Shown here one piece after another: positions 20,092 to 28,718 of a stretch of 48,067 nt of DNA; positions within the stretch are counted from its first letter, which is position 1, and every line of letters begins with the position of its first letter. The translations under genes and the position numbers were made by a program. The DNA is from an uncultured Elstera sp. (lineage in GTDB: Bacteria > Pseudomonadota > Alphaproteobacteria > Elsterales > Elsteraceae): contig CAIZEE010000503.1 in the NCBI GenBank assembly GCA_903931835.1, positions 1 through 48,067 on the forward strand, given 5' to 3'. The notes below the pieces were generated by a model that ran no database searches, was not told the origin of the DNA, and saw nothing but the letters and a program-made list of their open reading frames with translations.

Positions 20092-21024
20092 CTACTTCTT
20101 GCGGGTGATCACGAAGCGGGCGACGTGGCGCAGCATGTCGGCGCGTTCCTCAAAGATTTCGAGGTGGCTGATCGCCTGATCCGCCAGCAGCGCTGATTGC
20201 GCCCGCGCGCGCTCAATGCCGAGGATGGAGACGAAGGTCGCCTTGCCGGCCTGACCATCGCGCCGCACTTCCTTGCCGGTTTCCGCCTCGTCGCCTTCGA
20301 CATCAAGAAGGTCGTCGGCGATCTGGAAGGCCAGACCCAGATCATGGGCATAATTATGGAGGGCGACGCGCATGCTGGCGGGCGCCTTACCCAGAATGGC
20401 GCCGGCGATCGCAGAGAAGGCGATGATCTCCCCGGTCTTCAGGCGCTGCAGCCTGGTGATCTGACCAATATCAAAGGCTGTCGGCCGGGTCTCCGCGACC
20501 AAATCTGCCATCTGTCCGCCGCACATGCCATGCGGTCCGGCAGCAGCGGCCATCTCGCGTACCAGATCAATGCGGACCTGAGCGTCGCCATGGGTTTCGG
20601 GTTCGGCCAGCACTTCAAAGGCGCGAGTCAGCAGCGCGTCGCCGGCCAGGATCGCCGTCGCCTCATCGAATTCGATATGGGTACTCGGCCGGCCGCGGCG
20701 CAGCGGGCTGTCATCCATCGCCGGCAGATCGTCATGCACCAGTGAATAGCAATGAACCATCTCGATCGCGGCGGCGACGCGGAGCGCTGCCGTCGGAGAG
20801 ACATTGAACAGCTTGGCGCTTTCCACCACCAGGAACGGCCGCAGCCTCTTGCCGCCATTCAGCGCGGCATAGCGCATCGCCTCATGCAGTTTCGCCTCCG
20901 GTCCGGCCGACACCGGCAGCAGGCTGGCTAGTTGCAGTTCCATCGCGGCTGCGGTTTCGTTCATGGCGCGTTCAAGGCCGAGATCGGCGAGGTTGTTTGC
21001 TGGGGGCATGGCTTCAGGCATCAA
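20092..21024 (-). CDS. ispA: Polyprenyl (farnesyl) diphosphate synthase
   Basis: GGKRLRPFLVVESAKLF, CYSLVHDDLPAMDDSPLRRGRPSTH (FARM), LAFQIADDLLDVEGD (SARM). Confidence 0.95.
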   Translation of the reverse strand: MMPEAMPPANNLADLGLERAMNETAAAMELQLASLLPVSAGPEAKLHEAMRYAALNGGKRLRPFLVVESAKLFNVSPTAALRVAAAIEMVHCYSLVHDDLPAMDDSPLRRGRPSTHIEFDEATAILAGDALLTRAFEVLAEPETHGDAQVRIDLVREMAAAAGPHGMCGGQMADLVAETRPTAFDIGQITRLQRLKTGEIIAFSAIAGAILGKAPASMRVALHNYAHDLGLAFQIADDLLDVEGDEAETGKEVRRDGQAGKATFVSILGIERARAQSALLADQAISHLEIFEERADMLRHVARFVITRKK

Positions 21025-21277
21025 AGGGTTCCGCTGCTATCGTGCCGTCGCTGCCGACCAGAATGCGATCGATCCGGGCCTGGGCTTCGGCGAGTTTGGC
21101 TTCGCAATGGCGGCGTAGATACGTGCCGCGCTCATAAGAAGCAATGGCGTCGTCGAGTTTGCCCTTGCCGTCTTCGAGCCGTTTCACCACGGCATCAAGC
21201 TCCGCCAGCGCTTGCTCGAAGCTTAATTCGCCGATATCGGCCGGGATTGGGTTGTCGGAAATCGGCGTGCCCGTCAT
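21014..21277 (-). CDS. xseB: Exodeoxyribonuclease VII small subunit
   Basis: LSFEQALAELDAVVKRLEDGKGKLDDAIASYERGTYLRRHCEAKLAEAQARID; overlaps ispA start. Start set at MTGTP. Confidence 0.95.
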   Translation of the reverse strand: MTGTPISDNPIPADIGELSFEQALAELDAVVKRLEDGKGKLDDAIASYERGTYLRRHCEAKLAEAQARIDRILVGSDGTIAAEPFDA

Positions 21278-21307
21278 GGAGTCCCCATCGCAAATGAGCG
21301 ACACAGT

Positions 21308-21413
21308 CTAGGGTCTGATGGGCTCAAATTGAACCGCGAATCAGATCCTGCCTGTATGAATAGAGCGCGAGGCACGTTTCAGGTTGATTGAACCCGAAAC
21401 GATCGCGCTCTAG
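21308..21413. repeat. Bipartite double-hairpin intergenic repeat, copy 2 (inverted relative to copy 1)
   Basis: Hairpin B 21308-21349 (39/42 identical to copy 1 after reverse complement), 11-nt linker, hairpin A 21361-21412 (TAGAGCGCGA..CGTTTCaGGTT gattg AACCcGAAACG..TCGCGCTCTA). CTAG at both ends. Confidence 0.85.
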
Positions 21414-21420
21414 GGGGTGG

Positions 21421-22347
21421 TCACGGCGCCATCAAGCCGCGTAGATGGGCTGCCGTGCTGGCCGCCAAAGCCGCCAGATCATAGCCCCCCTCCAATGTCG
21501 AGACCACTCGATCCTGGCAGGTTTCGCGGGCGATTTGCCGGATCGCCAAGGTTGCCCACTCGTAATCGTCCTCGGAAAAATTGAGGCCGCCCAGCGGGTC
21601 GTCCGCGTGGGCGTCGAAACCAGCCGAGATCAGAATGAAGTCTGGCTGGAACGCCGCCAGTGCCGGCAGCACAATCTCCGTCATAGCCTGACGGAATTCA
21701 AAGCCGCCGGCCCCGGGCCGCAAAGGCGCGTTGACGATATTGCCGACACCGCGCTCACTTGATGCTCCGGTGCCGGGGTAGAGCGGCGATTGATGGGTCG
21801 AGGCAAAGAACAGGCTTTCGTCGCGCTCGAAGATCGCCTGGGTGCCGTTGCCATGATGCACATCGAAGTCGATCACGGCGATGCGGCCAAGATTGTGAAT
21901 TTTTTGCGCATGGCGGGCGCCGATGGCGACGTTATTGAGCAGACAGAATCCCATCGCCTCCGCCGCTTCGGCATGGTGGCCCGGCGGACGAACAGCGCAG
22001 AAGGCGTTTTGTGCATCGCCCGCCATCACCCAGTCAATGGCGACGCAAACGGCGCCGGCAGCGCGAAGCATCGCCTCTTTGCTGCCGCTTGAGATAATGG
22101 TATCGCCGTCAATACGTGCATAGCCCGTGCTCGGCATTGCCGCCAGAAGATGATCGAGATGAGCTTGCGGATGGACACGGATGATCTGGTCTACCGACGC
22201 GATCGGCGCCTCACGCCATTCCAGATCGGCGAAGTCGGGCTCTGAGGCGCGGCGCAAAATCGCCCGCAGGCGATCGGGGCTTTCCGGGTGGTGTGGCCCC
22301 GGATCGTGGGCGACACAGGCCTGATGCGTGACGAATAGGGTGCCCAT
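21421..22347 (-). CDS. Histone deacetylase family protein (class II HDAC/acetoin utilisation-like)
   Basis: HHPESPDRLRAILRR, RPPGHHAEAAEAMGFCLLNNVAIGARHA, VIDFDVHHGNGTQAIF, ISAGFDAHADDPLGGLN. Confidence 0.94.
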   Translation of the reverse strand: MGTLFVTHQACVAHDPGPHHPESPDRLRAILRRASEPDFADLEWREAPIASVDQIIRVHPQAHLDHLLAAMPSTGYARIDGDTIISSGSKEAMLRAAGAVCVAIDWVMAGDAQNAFCAVRPPGHHAEAAEAMGFCLLNNVAIGARHAQKIHNLGRIAVIDFDVHHGNGTQAIFERDESLFFASTHQSPLYPGTGASSERGVGNIVNAPLRPGAGGFEFRQAMTEIVLPALAAFQPDFILISAGFDAHADDPLGGLNFSEDDYEWATLAIRQIARETCQDRVVSTLEGGYDLAALAASTAAHLRGLMAP

Positions 22348-22655
22348 GTGCTACTCCCCCTTTTTGGATGCTGATCCGGCGGGCTTTTTTCCAGAAAACT
22401 GTTCGCTCAACGTTCCTATGCTGACCTGACTAAAGTGATGAGTGCAACGATTGATCAACAGGTTACGTCACTTTGCTCATAACGATCCTCTAGACATATC
22501 GAAGCTTACACGCCATGCTCACGCCGTCTGATAAGTGATTCGGATATAGAGAGTTATTACCGGGAATTAACTCAATATTCACCACCCGCTGCTAATCCCA
22601 CTGAGACAAACCGTTTCAGGCGGCGAAACGCCCTCAAGCCAACAGGATCGAATGC

Positions 22656-24320
22656 GTGAACGCTTTCATTCAAACGCTTCGTAACCTCGGTCCCCTTCGG
22701 ATGGCCGTGATTGCCGCCATGGGCGTCGCGGTGATCGGGTTCATCATTTACCTGCTGCTGCGCGTCAGTAGCGGTTCGGAGATGGCGCTGTTATATGGCG
22801 ATCTCGGCGGTGCCGACGCTGGCAAGGTTGATGCGCGCCTTACGCAGCTCAACATTCCGCACGAATTGCGGGGCGATGGTAGCCAGATTCTGGTCCCGGC
22901 CGATCAGGTGGCGCATGCCCGTGTGACCCTGGCGTCTGAAGGACTGCCAAGCGGCGGGTCGATTGGCTACGAGATTTTCGACAAGGGCCAAGGCTTGGCC
23001 ACATCCAGCTTCGTGCAGAACATTAACCAGCTGCGCGCCATTGAGGGCGAGCTTGGACGGACGGTCAGTGGCATTGACGGCGTGCGTTCGGCGCGCGTTC
23101 ATCTGGTGCTGCCGACGCGTGAGCTGTTCACCCGCGAAAAGCAGGACCCCAGCGCCTCGATCATGATCCGCATGTCTGGGCCGGGCCGCCTGCAGCGGCC
23201 CCAGGTTCTGGCCATTCAGCACATCGTCGCGATGGCGGTGCCGGGCCTGAAGCCCGAACGTATTTCGATCGTCGACGACCACGGCACCTTGCTGGCCAAG
23301 GGTGTGGGCGAGGGGCAGTCGGGCGTGGTTCAGCGTGAAGACGCTGAGGAAATGCGCATCGCCTATGAGGACCGCACGGCCCGTGCCATTGAAGCCCTGC
23401 TGGAGCGTACGCTCGGCACGGATAAGGCCCGCGTCGAGGTAACGGCGGCGATGGATAACGCCAAGGTTACCGAGAACCAGGAGGTCTTCAATCCCGACCA
23501 GCAGGTGGTGCGTTCCACTCAAACCGTCAGCGATACGTCGGAGCAGAATGAGAATGACGGCGCGCCTGCGGTAACGATCGCGAATAACCTGCCCGCTGGT
23601 CAGGCTCAGACGCAGACGGGCACAGTCAATTCCAGCAAATCGGCGCGCAACGAAGAAACCATCAATTACGAGATCACCCGGACGGTGCGCAATCAGGTGC
23701 GCGAGCCCGGTACTCTCAGCCGCATTTCGGTGGCGGTTCTGGTCGACGGCACCTACACCACCAATGCGGATGGAACGCACACCTATGCGGCGCGTCCGCA
23801 GAAGGAACTGGATGCGATTACGGCCCTGGTCCGCTCGGCAGTCGGCTATGACGCGTCGCGCGGCGATCAGGTCCAGGTCGTCAACCTGCCCTTCTACAAC
23901 GAAGATGCCGATAAGCCGCCGACTCTGAAGCTGTGGGGGCTGGAGCGTGCGGAGCTGATCGCGGTCGCCAAGTGGCTGATCCTCGGCGTCATTGTCATCC
24001 TCGTGCTGTTCCTGGTCGTCCGCCCGTTGATGGCGCGGCTGTTCGAGGCGATGCCTGCGGCGGCAACCGCGTCGGGCGCAGCCGCGGCCCTGCTTGGCGG
24101 CCCTGGCGTCGGTGGCGCCGCGCAGCTTACCGGTCCTGGCGGCTCAATGGAGCTTGCGGGGGGTATGTCGCCTGAAGACATGGTCGACGATATGATCGAT
24201 CTCAATCGCATCGATGGCCGCGTCAAGGCGTCCAGCCTGCGCCGCATCGGTGAGATTGTCGAAAAGCATCCAGAAGACGTGGTCGCTATTATCCGCAGCT
24301 GGTTATACCAGGAAACTTGA
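22656..24320 (+). CDS. fliF: Flagellar M-ring protein FliF
   Basis: LYGDLGGADAGKVDARLTQLNIPHEL, GIDGVRSARVHLVLPTRELFTREKQDPSASIMI, KSARNEETINYEITRTVRNQVREPGTLSRISVAVLVDG. Confidence 0.97.
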   Translation: MNAFIQTLRNLGPLRMAVIAAMGVAVIGFIIYLLLRVSSGSEMALLYGDLGGADAGKVDARLTQLNIPHELRGDGSQILVPADQVAHARVTLASEGLPSGGSIGYEIFDKGQGLATSSFVQNINQLRAIEGELGRTVSGIDGVRSARVHLVLPTRELFTREKQDPSASIMIRMSGPGRLQRPQVLAIQHIVAMAVPGLKPERISIVDDHGTLLAKGVGEGQSGVVQREDAEEMRIAYEDRTARAIEALLERTLGTDKARVEVTAAMDNAKVTENQEVFNPDQQVVRSTQTVSDTSEQNENDGAPAVTIANNLPAGQAQTQTGTVNSSKSARNEETINYEITRTVRNQVREPGTLSRISVAVLVDGTYTTNADGTHTYAARPQKELDAITALVRSAVGYDASRGDQVQVVNLPFYNEDADKPPTLKLWGLERAELIAVAKWLILGVIVILVLFLVVRPLMARLFEAMPAAATASGAAAALLGGPGVGGAAQLTGPGGSMELAGGMSPEDMVDDMIDLNRIDGRVKASSLRRIGEIVEKHPEDVVAIIRSWLYQET

Positions 24321-24347
24321 CATTAGAAGCGAGGGGCGAGCAGCGAC

Positions 24348-25361
24348 ATGCGCGTTCGTGAGGATTACCGGTCTTTAACCGGTCCGGAAAAAGCGGCAGT
24401 TTTGATGTTGGCGCTGGGCGACGAGCACGCGGCAACGCTGTTCGAGTTGATGGATGACGAGGAGATCAAGGAGATCTCGCAGACCATGGCCAATCTGGGC
24501 ACGGTCAGCGCGAACCTGGTCGAGCGTCTGTTTGTCGAATTCGCTGAACAGTTCAGCCAGACAGGGTCTCTGGTGGGTAGCTTCGACAGCACCGAAAGGC
24601 TGCTGTCCAAGGTGCTCGATAAGGACCGCGTTGACGCGATCATGGAAGAAATCCGTGGTCCCGCCGGTCGCACCATGTGGGACAAGCTCGGCAACGTGAA
24701 CGAGCAGGTTCTGGCGAATTACCTGAAGAACGAGTATCCGCAGACGGTCGCAGTCGTTCTGTCCAAAATCAAGGCGGAACATGCCGCCCGGGTGCTGGCG
24801 CTGCTGCCGGAAACCTTCGCGATGGAAGTCATCATGCGCATGCTGCGTATGGAGGCGGTGCAGAAGGAAGTGTTGAACGACGTCGAGAAGACGTTGCGCA
24901 CCGAGTTCATGAGCAATCTCGCGCGCACCAATCGCCGCGATGCGCATGAGATGATGGCGGATATCTTCAACAATCTCGATCGCACCACCGAAACGCGCTT
25001 CATCACCGCATTGGAAGAGCGCAACAAGGATTCGGCCGAGCGCATCAAGGCGTTGATGTTCACCTTCGAGGATCTGGCCCGGCTCGATTCGAGCGGCATC
25101 CAGACCCTTTTGCGTGCGACGGAGAAAGACAAGCTTACTGTCGCGCTCAAGGGCGCGTCGGAACCGCTGCGCGATATGTTCCTTGGCAATATGTCGGAAC
25201 GTGCGTCGAAGTTGCTGCGTGAAGACATGGCCTCGATGGGACCGGTACGCCTGCGCGATGTCGACGAAGCGCAGATGTATATGGTCCAGCTCGCCAAGGA
25301 TCTGGCGGCCCGTGGTGAAATTGTGATCGCCGAAAAGGGCGGCGATGAGCTGATCTATTAA
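24348..25361 (+). CDS. fliG: Flagellar motor switch protein FliG
   Basis: [89 protein letters not shown]. Confidence 0.98.
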   Translation: MRVREDYRSLTGPEKAAVLMLALGDEHAATLFELMDDEEIKEISQTMANLGTVSANLVERLFVEFAEQFSQTGSLVGSFDSTERLLSKVLDKDRVDAIMEEIRGPAGRTMWDKLGNVNEQVLANYLKNEYPQTVAVVLSKIKAEHAARVLALLPETFAMEVIMRMLRMEAVQKEVLNDVEKTLRTEFMSNLARTNRRDAHEMMADIFNNLDRTTETRFITALEERNKDSAERIKALMFTFEDLARLDSSGIQTLLRATEKDKLTVALKGASEPLRDMFLGNMSERASKLLREDMASMGPVRLRDVDEAQMYMVQLAKDLAARGEIVIAEKGGDELIY

Positions 25362-25389
25362 GGGGTGCTTGAGTGAAGGATAGCCCCCC

Positions 25390-26925
25390 ATGAGCGATCC
25401 GAACGACGATCCGGATGCCCTGAAGACGAAGCCACCCGGAAAGGCCGGCAAGGCGCCCGACCCGTTCGACGCGGATGATTTTGCGTTGCCGAGCGATGAT
25501 TTCCCGGATTTCACGGGCACCCCGGACGATGCGTTGGGTTTTGGGACTGGCGACGACCTGCCGCCGCTCGGTGATGAGCCGTCGGTCGGTTCACTGGATG
25601 ATTTCGGCTCGCTCGACGATCTTGCCCTGACCAGCGCCGAGGGAACCGGTGCTGAGGGATTGGATCCCTTCGCCGACGAACCGCTATCGTCCGGCCTCGA
25701 ATCGCCCAACCTGGAATCACCCAGCCTGGAGTCGCCGGCCCTGGAACTGGCCGATGCGGCGGCGCTGCCGGGCGAGCCTGAAGACGCCTTTGCTGGATTC
25801 AGCATGAGCGATCAGGCCGAACCTGAGGCGGGATCCGAGATTTTGGCTGAGGAGCCTGCTGCCCCCGTTCTGGCCGACCCACTGGATGTCGAGCCGGCGC
25901 GTGCCGAGCTGCCCGAGTTTCCGGAAGTGACTGAGCCTGCCTTGGCGGTGCTGGATGATGGCGACGACGCCTTCTCCTTCGGCGGCGATCTGCCGCCCGC
26001 CGATCTCGATCTTGGCGCGGATCTGGTGCTCGACGAGGGCGCAGATGATTTCGCGGTGCAGGCCACTGCGGCGGAGCCGGATGCCGCGTGGCCCGAGGAC
26101 GAGGAAGAAATAGCCTTCGCTGCCGCCGAGACGCCGGATTCGGGCGAGCACGACGCGCAAGAAACCGAAGAAGCCGCGCGCCACCGGGTGCGCAAATACA
26201 TGTTCGACACGTCGTTCGATCCGGTCGTAGCGCCGATCGAATTGCCCGAGCTTGAGGCTGAGGCGGAGGAAGCGGTTTTCGTGCCGGAGGAGCCGGATCC
26301 CGAACCGGAACCACCGCCACCGCCGCCACCGCCAACCTTTAGCGAGGCTGAACTGGCTGCAGCGCGCGAGGCTTCGCGGGCGGAAGGGGAAGCCGCCGGC
26401 ATTGCCGCGACTCAGGCTTCGATCAACGCGCAGTTCGCCGTGGCGGCACAGGCTATTGGCGGCGTCTTGCCGGGGCTGATGAATGATCGCGAACAGGCGG
26501 TCCAGAGCTTGAGTGAGGAGGCGGCGAGGCTAGCCGTCGCGCTGGTCGCCAAGGCGCTGCCAGAGCTAAACCGTCGTTACGGCGTGGGCGAGATCGAGGC
26601 GATCGTGAAGTCGAGCCTGGCGCTGGCGGTTGATCAGCCGCGCATCATCATTCGCGTGGCATCCGATCTGGCATCGGGTTTGTCACGGGAATTTGAGACG
26701 CTGGCGCAGGCGACCGGCTATCAGGGACGGATCATCGTTTTGGGTGATGCGGCACTGGGTCCGGCCGATGTCCGGATCGACTGGGGTGATGGCGGTGCCG
26801 AACGGCTAGCCCACAAAGTATGGGGCGAGTTGGAGGCGATCGTCCAGCGCGCCATTGGGCATTTGGAACAGATTGCTCCGGTGGCCGAGCGGCCGGCCGC
26901 CGATGATATCGGTAGCGCCGCATGA
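25390..26925 (+). CDS. fliH: FliH-like flagellar assembly protein with long acidic N-terminal extension
   Basis: Position between fliG and fliN. C-terminal FliH-like helical region (EAARLAVALVAKALPELNRRYGVGEIEAIVKSSLALAVDQPRIIIRVASDLASGL). Internal RKYMFDTSFDP motif. First ~270 aa very D/E/P-rich. Confidence 0.82.
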   Translation: MSDPNDDPDALKTKPPGKAGKAPDPFDADDFALPSDDFPDFTGTPDDALGFGTGDDLPPLGDEPSVGSLDDFGSLDDLALTSAEGTGAEGLDPFADEPLSSGLESPNLESPSLESPALELADAAALPGEPEDAFAGFSMSDQAEPEAGSEILAEEPAAPVLADPLDVEPARAELPEFPEVTEPALAVLDDGDDAFSFGGDLPPADLDLGADLVLDEGADDFAVQATAAEPDAAWPEDEEEIAFAAAETPDSGEHDAQETEEAARHRVRKYMFDTSFDPVVAPIELPELEAEAEEAVFVPEEPDPEPEPPPPPPPPTFSEAELAAAREASRAEGEAAGIAATQASINAQFAVAAQAIGGVLPGLMNDREQAVQSLSEEAARLAVALVAKALPELNRRYGVGEIEAIVKSSLALAVDQPRIIIRVASDLASGLSREFETLAQATGYQGRIIVLGDAALGPADVRIDWGDGGAERLAHKVWGELEAIVQRAIGHLEQIAPVAERPAADDIGSAA

Positions 26926-26973
26926 GTTTCGACCCGCAGACACTGAACGCTTAACACCACAGGAGTTAGGATT

Positions 26974-27303
26974 ATGGCCGAGAAAAAGATGATGGATCTG
27001 GCGGATCTCGAGGAAGCCCTTGAGGAAAGCCGTGACGAAGGCGGACGTGGTGGCGCCCGTGAACTGGGCGCCGTCTATGACATTCCGGTTCAGGTTTCGG
27101 CCGTACTGGGCCGTGCCACCATGCAGGTCAGCCAGTTGCTGAAGCTTGGCCGTGGCGCCGTTGTCGAGCTCGATCGTAAGGTCGGCGAGGCGATCGACAT
27201 CTACGTCAACAACCGGCTGGTCGCACGCGGCGAGGTGGTTATCGTCGATGAGCGTCTGGGCGTTACGATGACGGAAATCATCAAGTCAGATCGGCAGGCC
27301 TAA
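26974..27303 (+). CDS. fliN: Flagellar motor switch protein FliN
   Basis: YDIPVQVSAVLGRATMQVSQLLKLGRGAVVELDRKVGEAIDIYVNNRLVARGEVVIVDERLGVTMTEIIK. Confidence 0.97.
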   Translation: MAEKKMMDLADLEEALEESRDEGGRGGARELGAVYDIPVQVSAVLGRATMQVSQLLKLGRGAVVELDRKVGEAIDIYVNNRLVARGEVVIVDERLGVTMTEIIKSDRQA

Positions 27304-27325
27304 ATCCTAAAGCTGGATTGACGCC

Positions 27326-28708
27326 ATGCATCTTCTGATCGTCGGGTCGCTTGAGGGCCACATCACCGCTGCCGGCAAAATTGCCATGTCGCGCGGCGCG
27401 AAGGTGGCGCATGTCCTCGATATCGACGCAGCCTTGCGGGCGCTGCGGTCGGGCGAGGGCGCTGATCTTTTGATGATCGATGTCAAACTGGACATTGCAC
27501 GGCTGATCCAGGGGCTGAAGGCCGAGCGCATCAACGTGCCGGTGGTTGCCTGTGGCATCCATTCCGACGCGGGTGCGGCGGTCAAGGCGATCAAGGCGGG
27601 GGCGAAAGAATATATCCCTTTGCCGCCCAACGCGGATCTGATCGCGGCGGTGCTGGAGGCGGTGGCCCAGGAGGCGTCGGCCGTGATCCATGCCGATCCG
27701 GCCATGGCGACTGTGTTGAAACTGGCGGAGCAGGTGGCGCCCAGCGACGCGAGCGTGCTGATCACCGGCGAGAGCGGTACCGGTAAGGAAGTGCTGGCAC
27801 ATTTCGTTCATCGCAAGAGCCGGCGCAGCCACGCGCGTTTCGTCTCGGTCAATTGCGCGGCGATCCCGGAAAACCTTCTGGAATCGGAACTCTTCGGTCA
27901 TGAGAAGGGCGCGTTTACCGGCGCCGTTGCGCGGCGTATCGGCAAGTTCGAGGAAGCGAGCGGCGGCACCCTGCTGCTCGATGAAATCAGCGAGATGGAC
28001 CCAAGGCTTCAGGCGAAGCTGCTGCGCGCCGTGCAGGAACGCGAGATCGACCGGGTCGGCGGCAATCAGCCGGTCAAGATCGATCTGCGCCTGATCGCGA
28101 CGTCGAACCGTGACCTCGAGGCCGAGGTGCGCAAGGGCAATTTCCGCGAGGATTTGTTTTATCGCCTGAATGTGGTCAATCTGGCTATCCCGCCCTTGCG
28201 TCAGCGGCCCCAGGATATTCGGATACTGGCCGACCATTTCGCGCAAAAATATGCCGAAGTGAACGGTGTCGCCGAGCGGCCGCTGTCAGCCGAGGCGAAG
28301 GCCAAGCTGCTGGCCTATAGCTGGCGCGGCAATGTGCGCGAGTTGGAGAACACGATTCACCGCGCGGTGCTGATTGCGACGGGCGACGAAATCGGGGCTG
28401 GAGCGATTATGCTGTCGCAAATGACGCCGAGCGCCCATGATATCGCCACAGCGGTAGCGCAGCCGGCCGATGGGGAGGCCGCGCGGACGCTGGGTGTGGT
28501 CACATCCGGTGCGCAGGTCGGCCAGACCGTGGCCGAGATGGAGCGGCATCTCATCATCAATACGCTGAGCCATTGCCTCGGCAACCGCACGCATGCGGCG
28601 AATATTCTTGGCATCTCGATCCGCACCTTGCGGAACAAGCTGAAGCAGTACAGCGACGAAGGTATTGCCATCCTGCCGCCCGGTGAGGGCGAGCGGCCGG
28701 CCTTTTAG
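27326..28708 (+). CDS. flbD: FlbD-type sigma-54-dependent flagellar transcriptional activator
   Basis: N-term MHLLIVGSLEGHITAAGKIAMSRGAKVAHV...GADLLMIDV; AAA+ GESGTGKEV, ELFGHEKGAFTGA; C-term HTH (NILGISIRTLRNKLKQY). Confidence 0.93.
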   Translation: MHLLIVGSLEGHITAAGKIAMSRGAKVAHVLDIDAALRALRSGEGADLLMIDVKLDIARLIQGLKAERINVPVVACGIHSDAGAAVKAIKAGAKEYIPLPPNADLIAAVLEAVAQEASAVIHADPAMATVLKLAEQVAPSDASVLITGESGTGKEVLAHFVHRKSRRSHARFVSVNCAAIPENLLESELFGHEKGAFTGAVARRIGKFEEASGGTLLLDEISEMDPRLQAKLLRAVQEREIDRVGGNQPVKIDLRLIATSNRDLEAEVRKGNFREDLFYRLNVVNLAIPPLRQRPQDIRILADHFAQKYAEVNGVAERPLSAEAKAKLLAYSWRGNVRELENTIHRAVLIATGDEIGAGAIMLSQMTPSAHDIATAVAQPADGEAARTLGVVTSGAQVGQTVAEMERHLIINTLSHCLGNRTHAANILGISIRTLRNKLKQYSDEGIAILPPGEGERPAF

Positions 28709-28718
28709 GGTGCAGTAG

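Noticed and set aside
25699-25749. Short direct repeats (gaatcgcccaacctg/gaatcacccagcctg/gagtcgccggccctg) considered as a mobile or regulatory repeat
   Set aside because: In-frame codon repeats (LESPx) within the FliH N-terminal low-complexity region.
22791-25805. Long antisense ORFs opposite fliF and fliG (329 aa at 22791-23780, 476 aa at 24375-25805)
   Set aside because: Shadow ORFs of GC-rich coding sequence; no recognisable domains, and the plus-strand frames are unambiguous fliF/fliG/fliH.
27326-28708. Degenerate receiver domain in the sigma-54 activator considered as unusual
   Set aside because: An incomplete acidic pocket is a known property of FlbD-type regulators.
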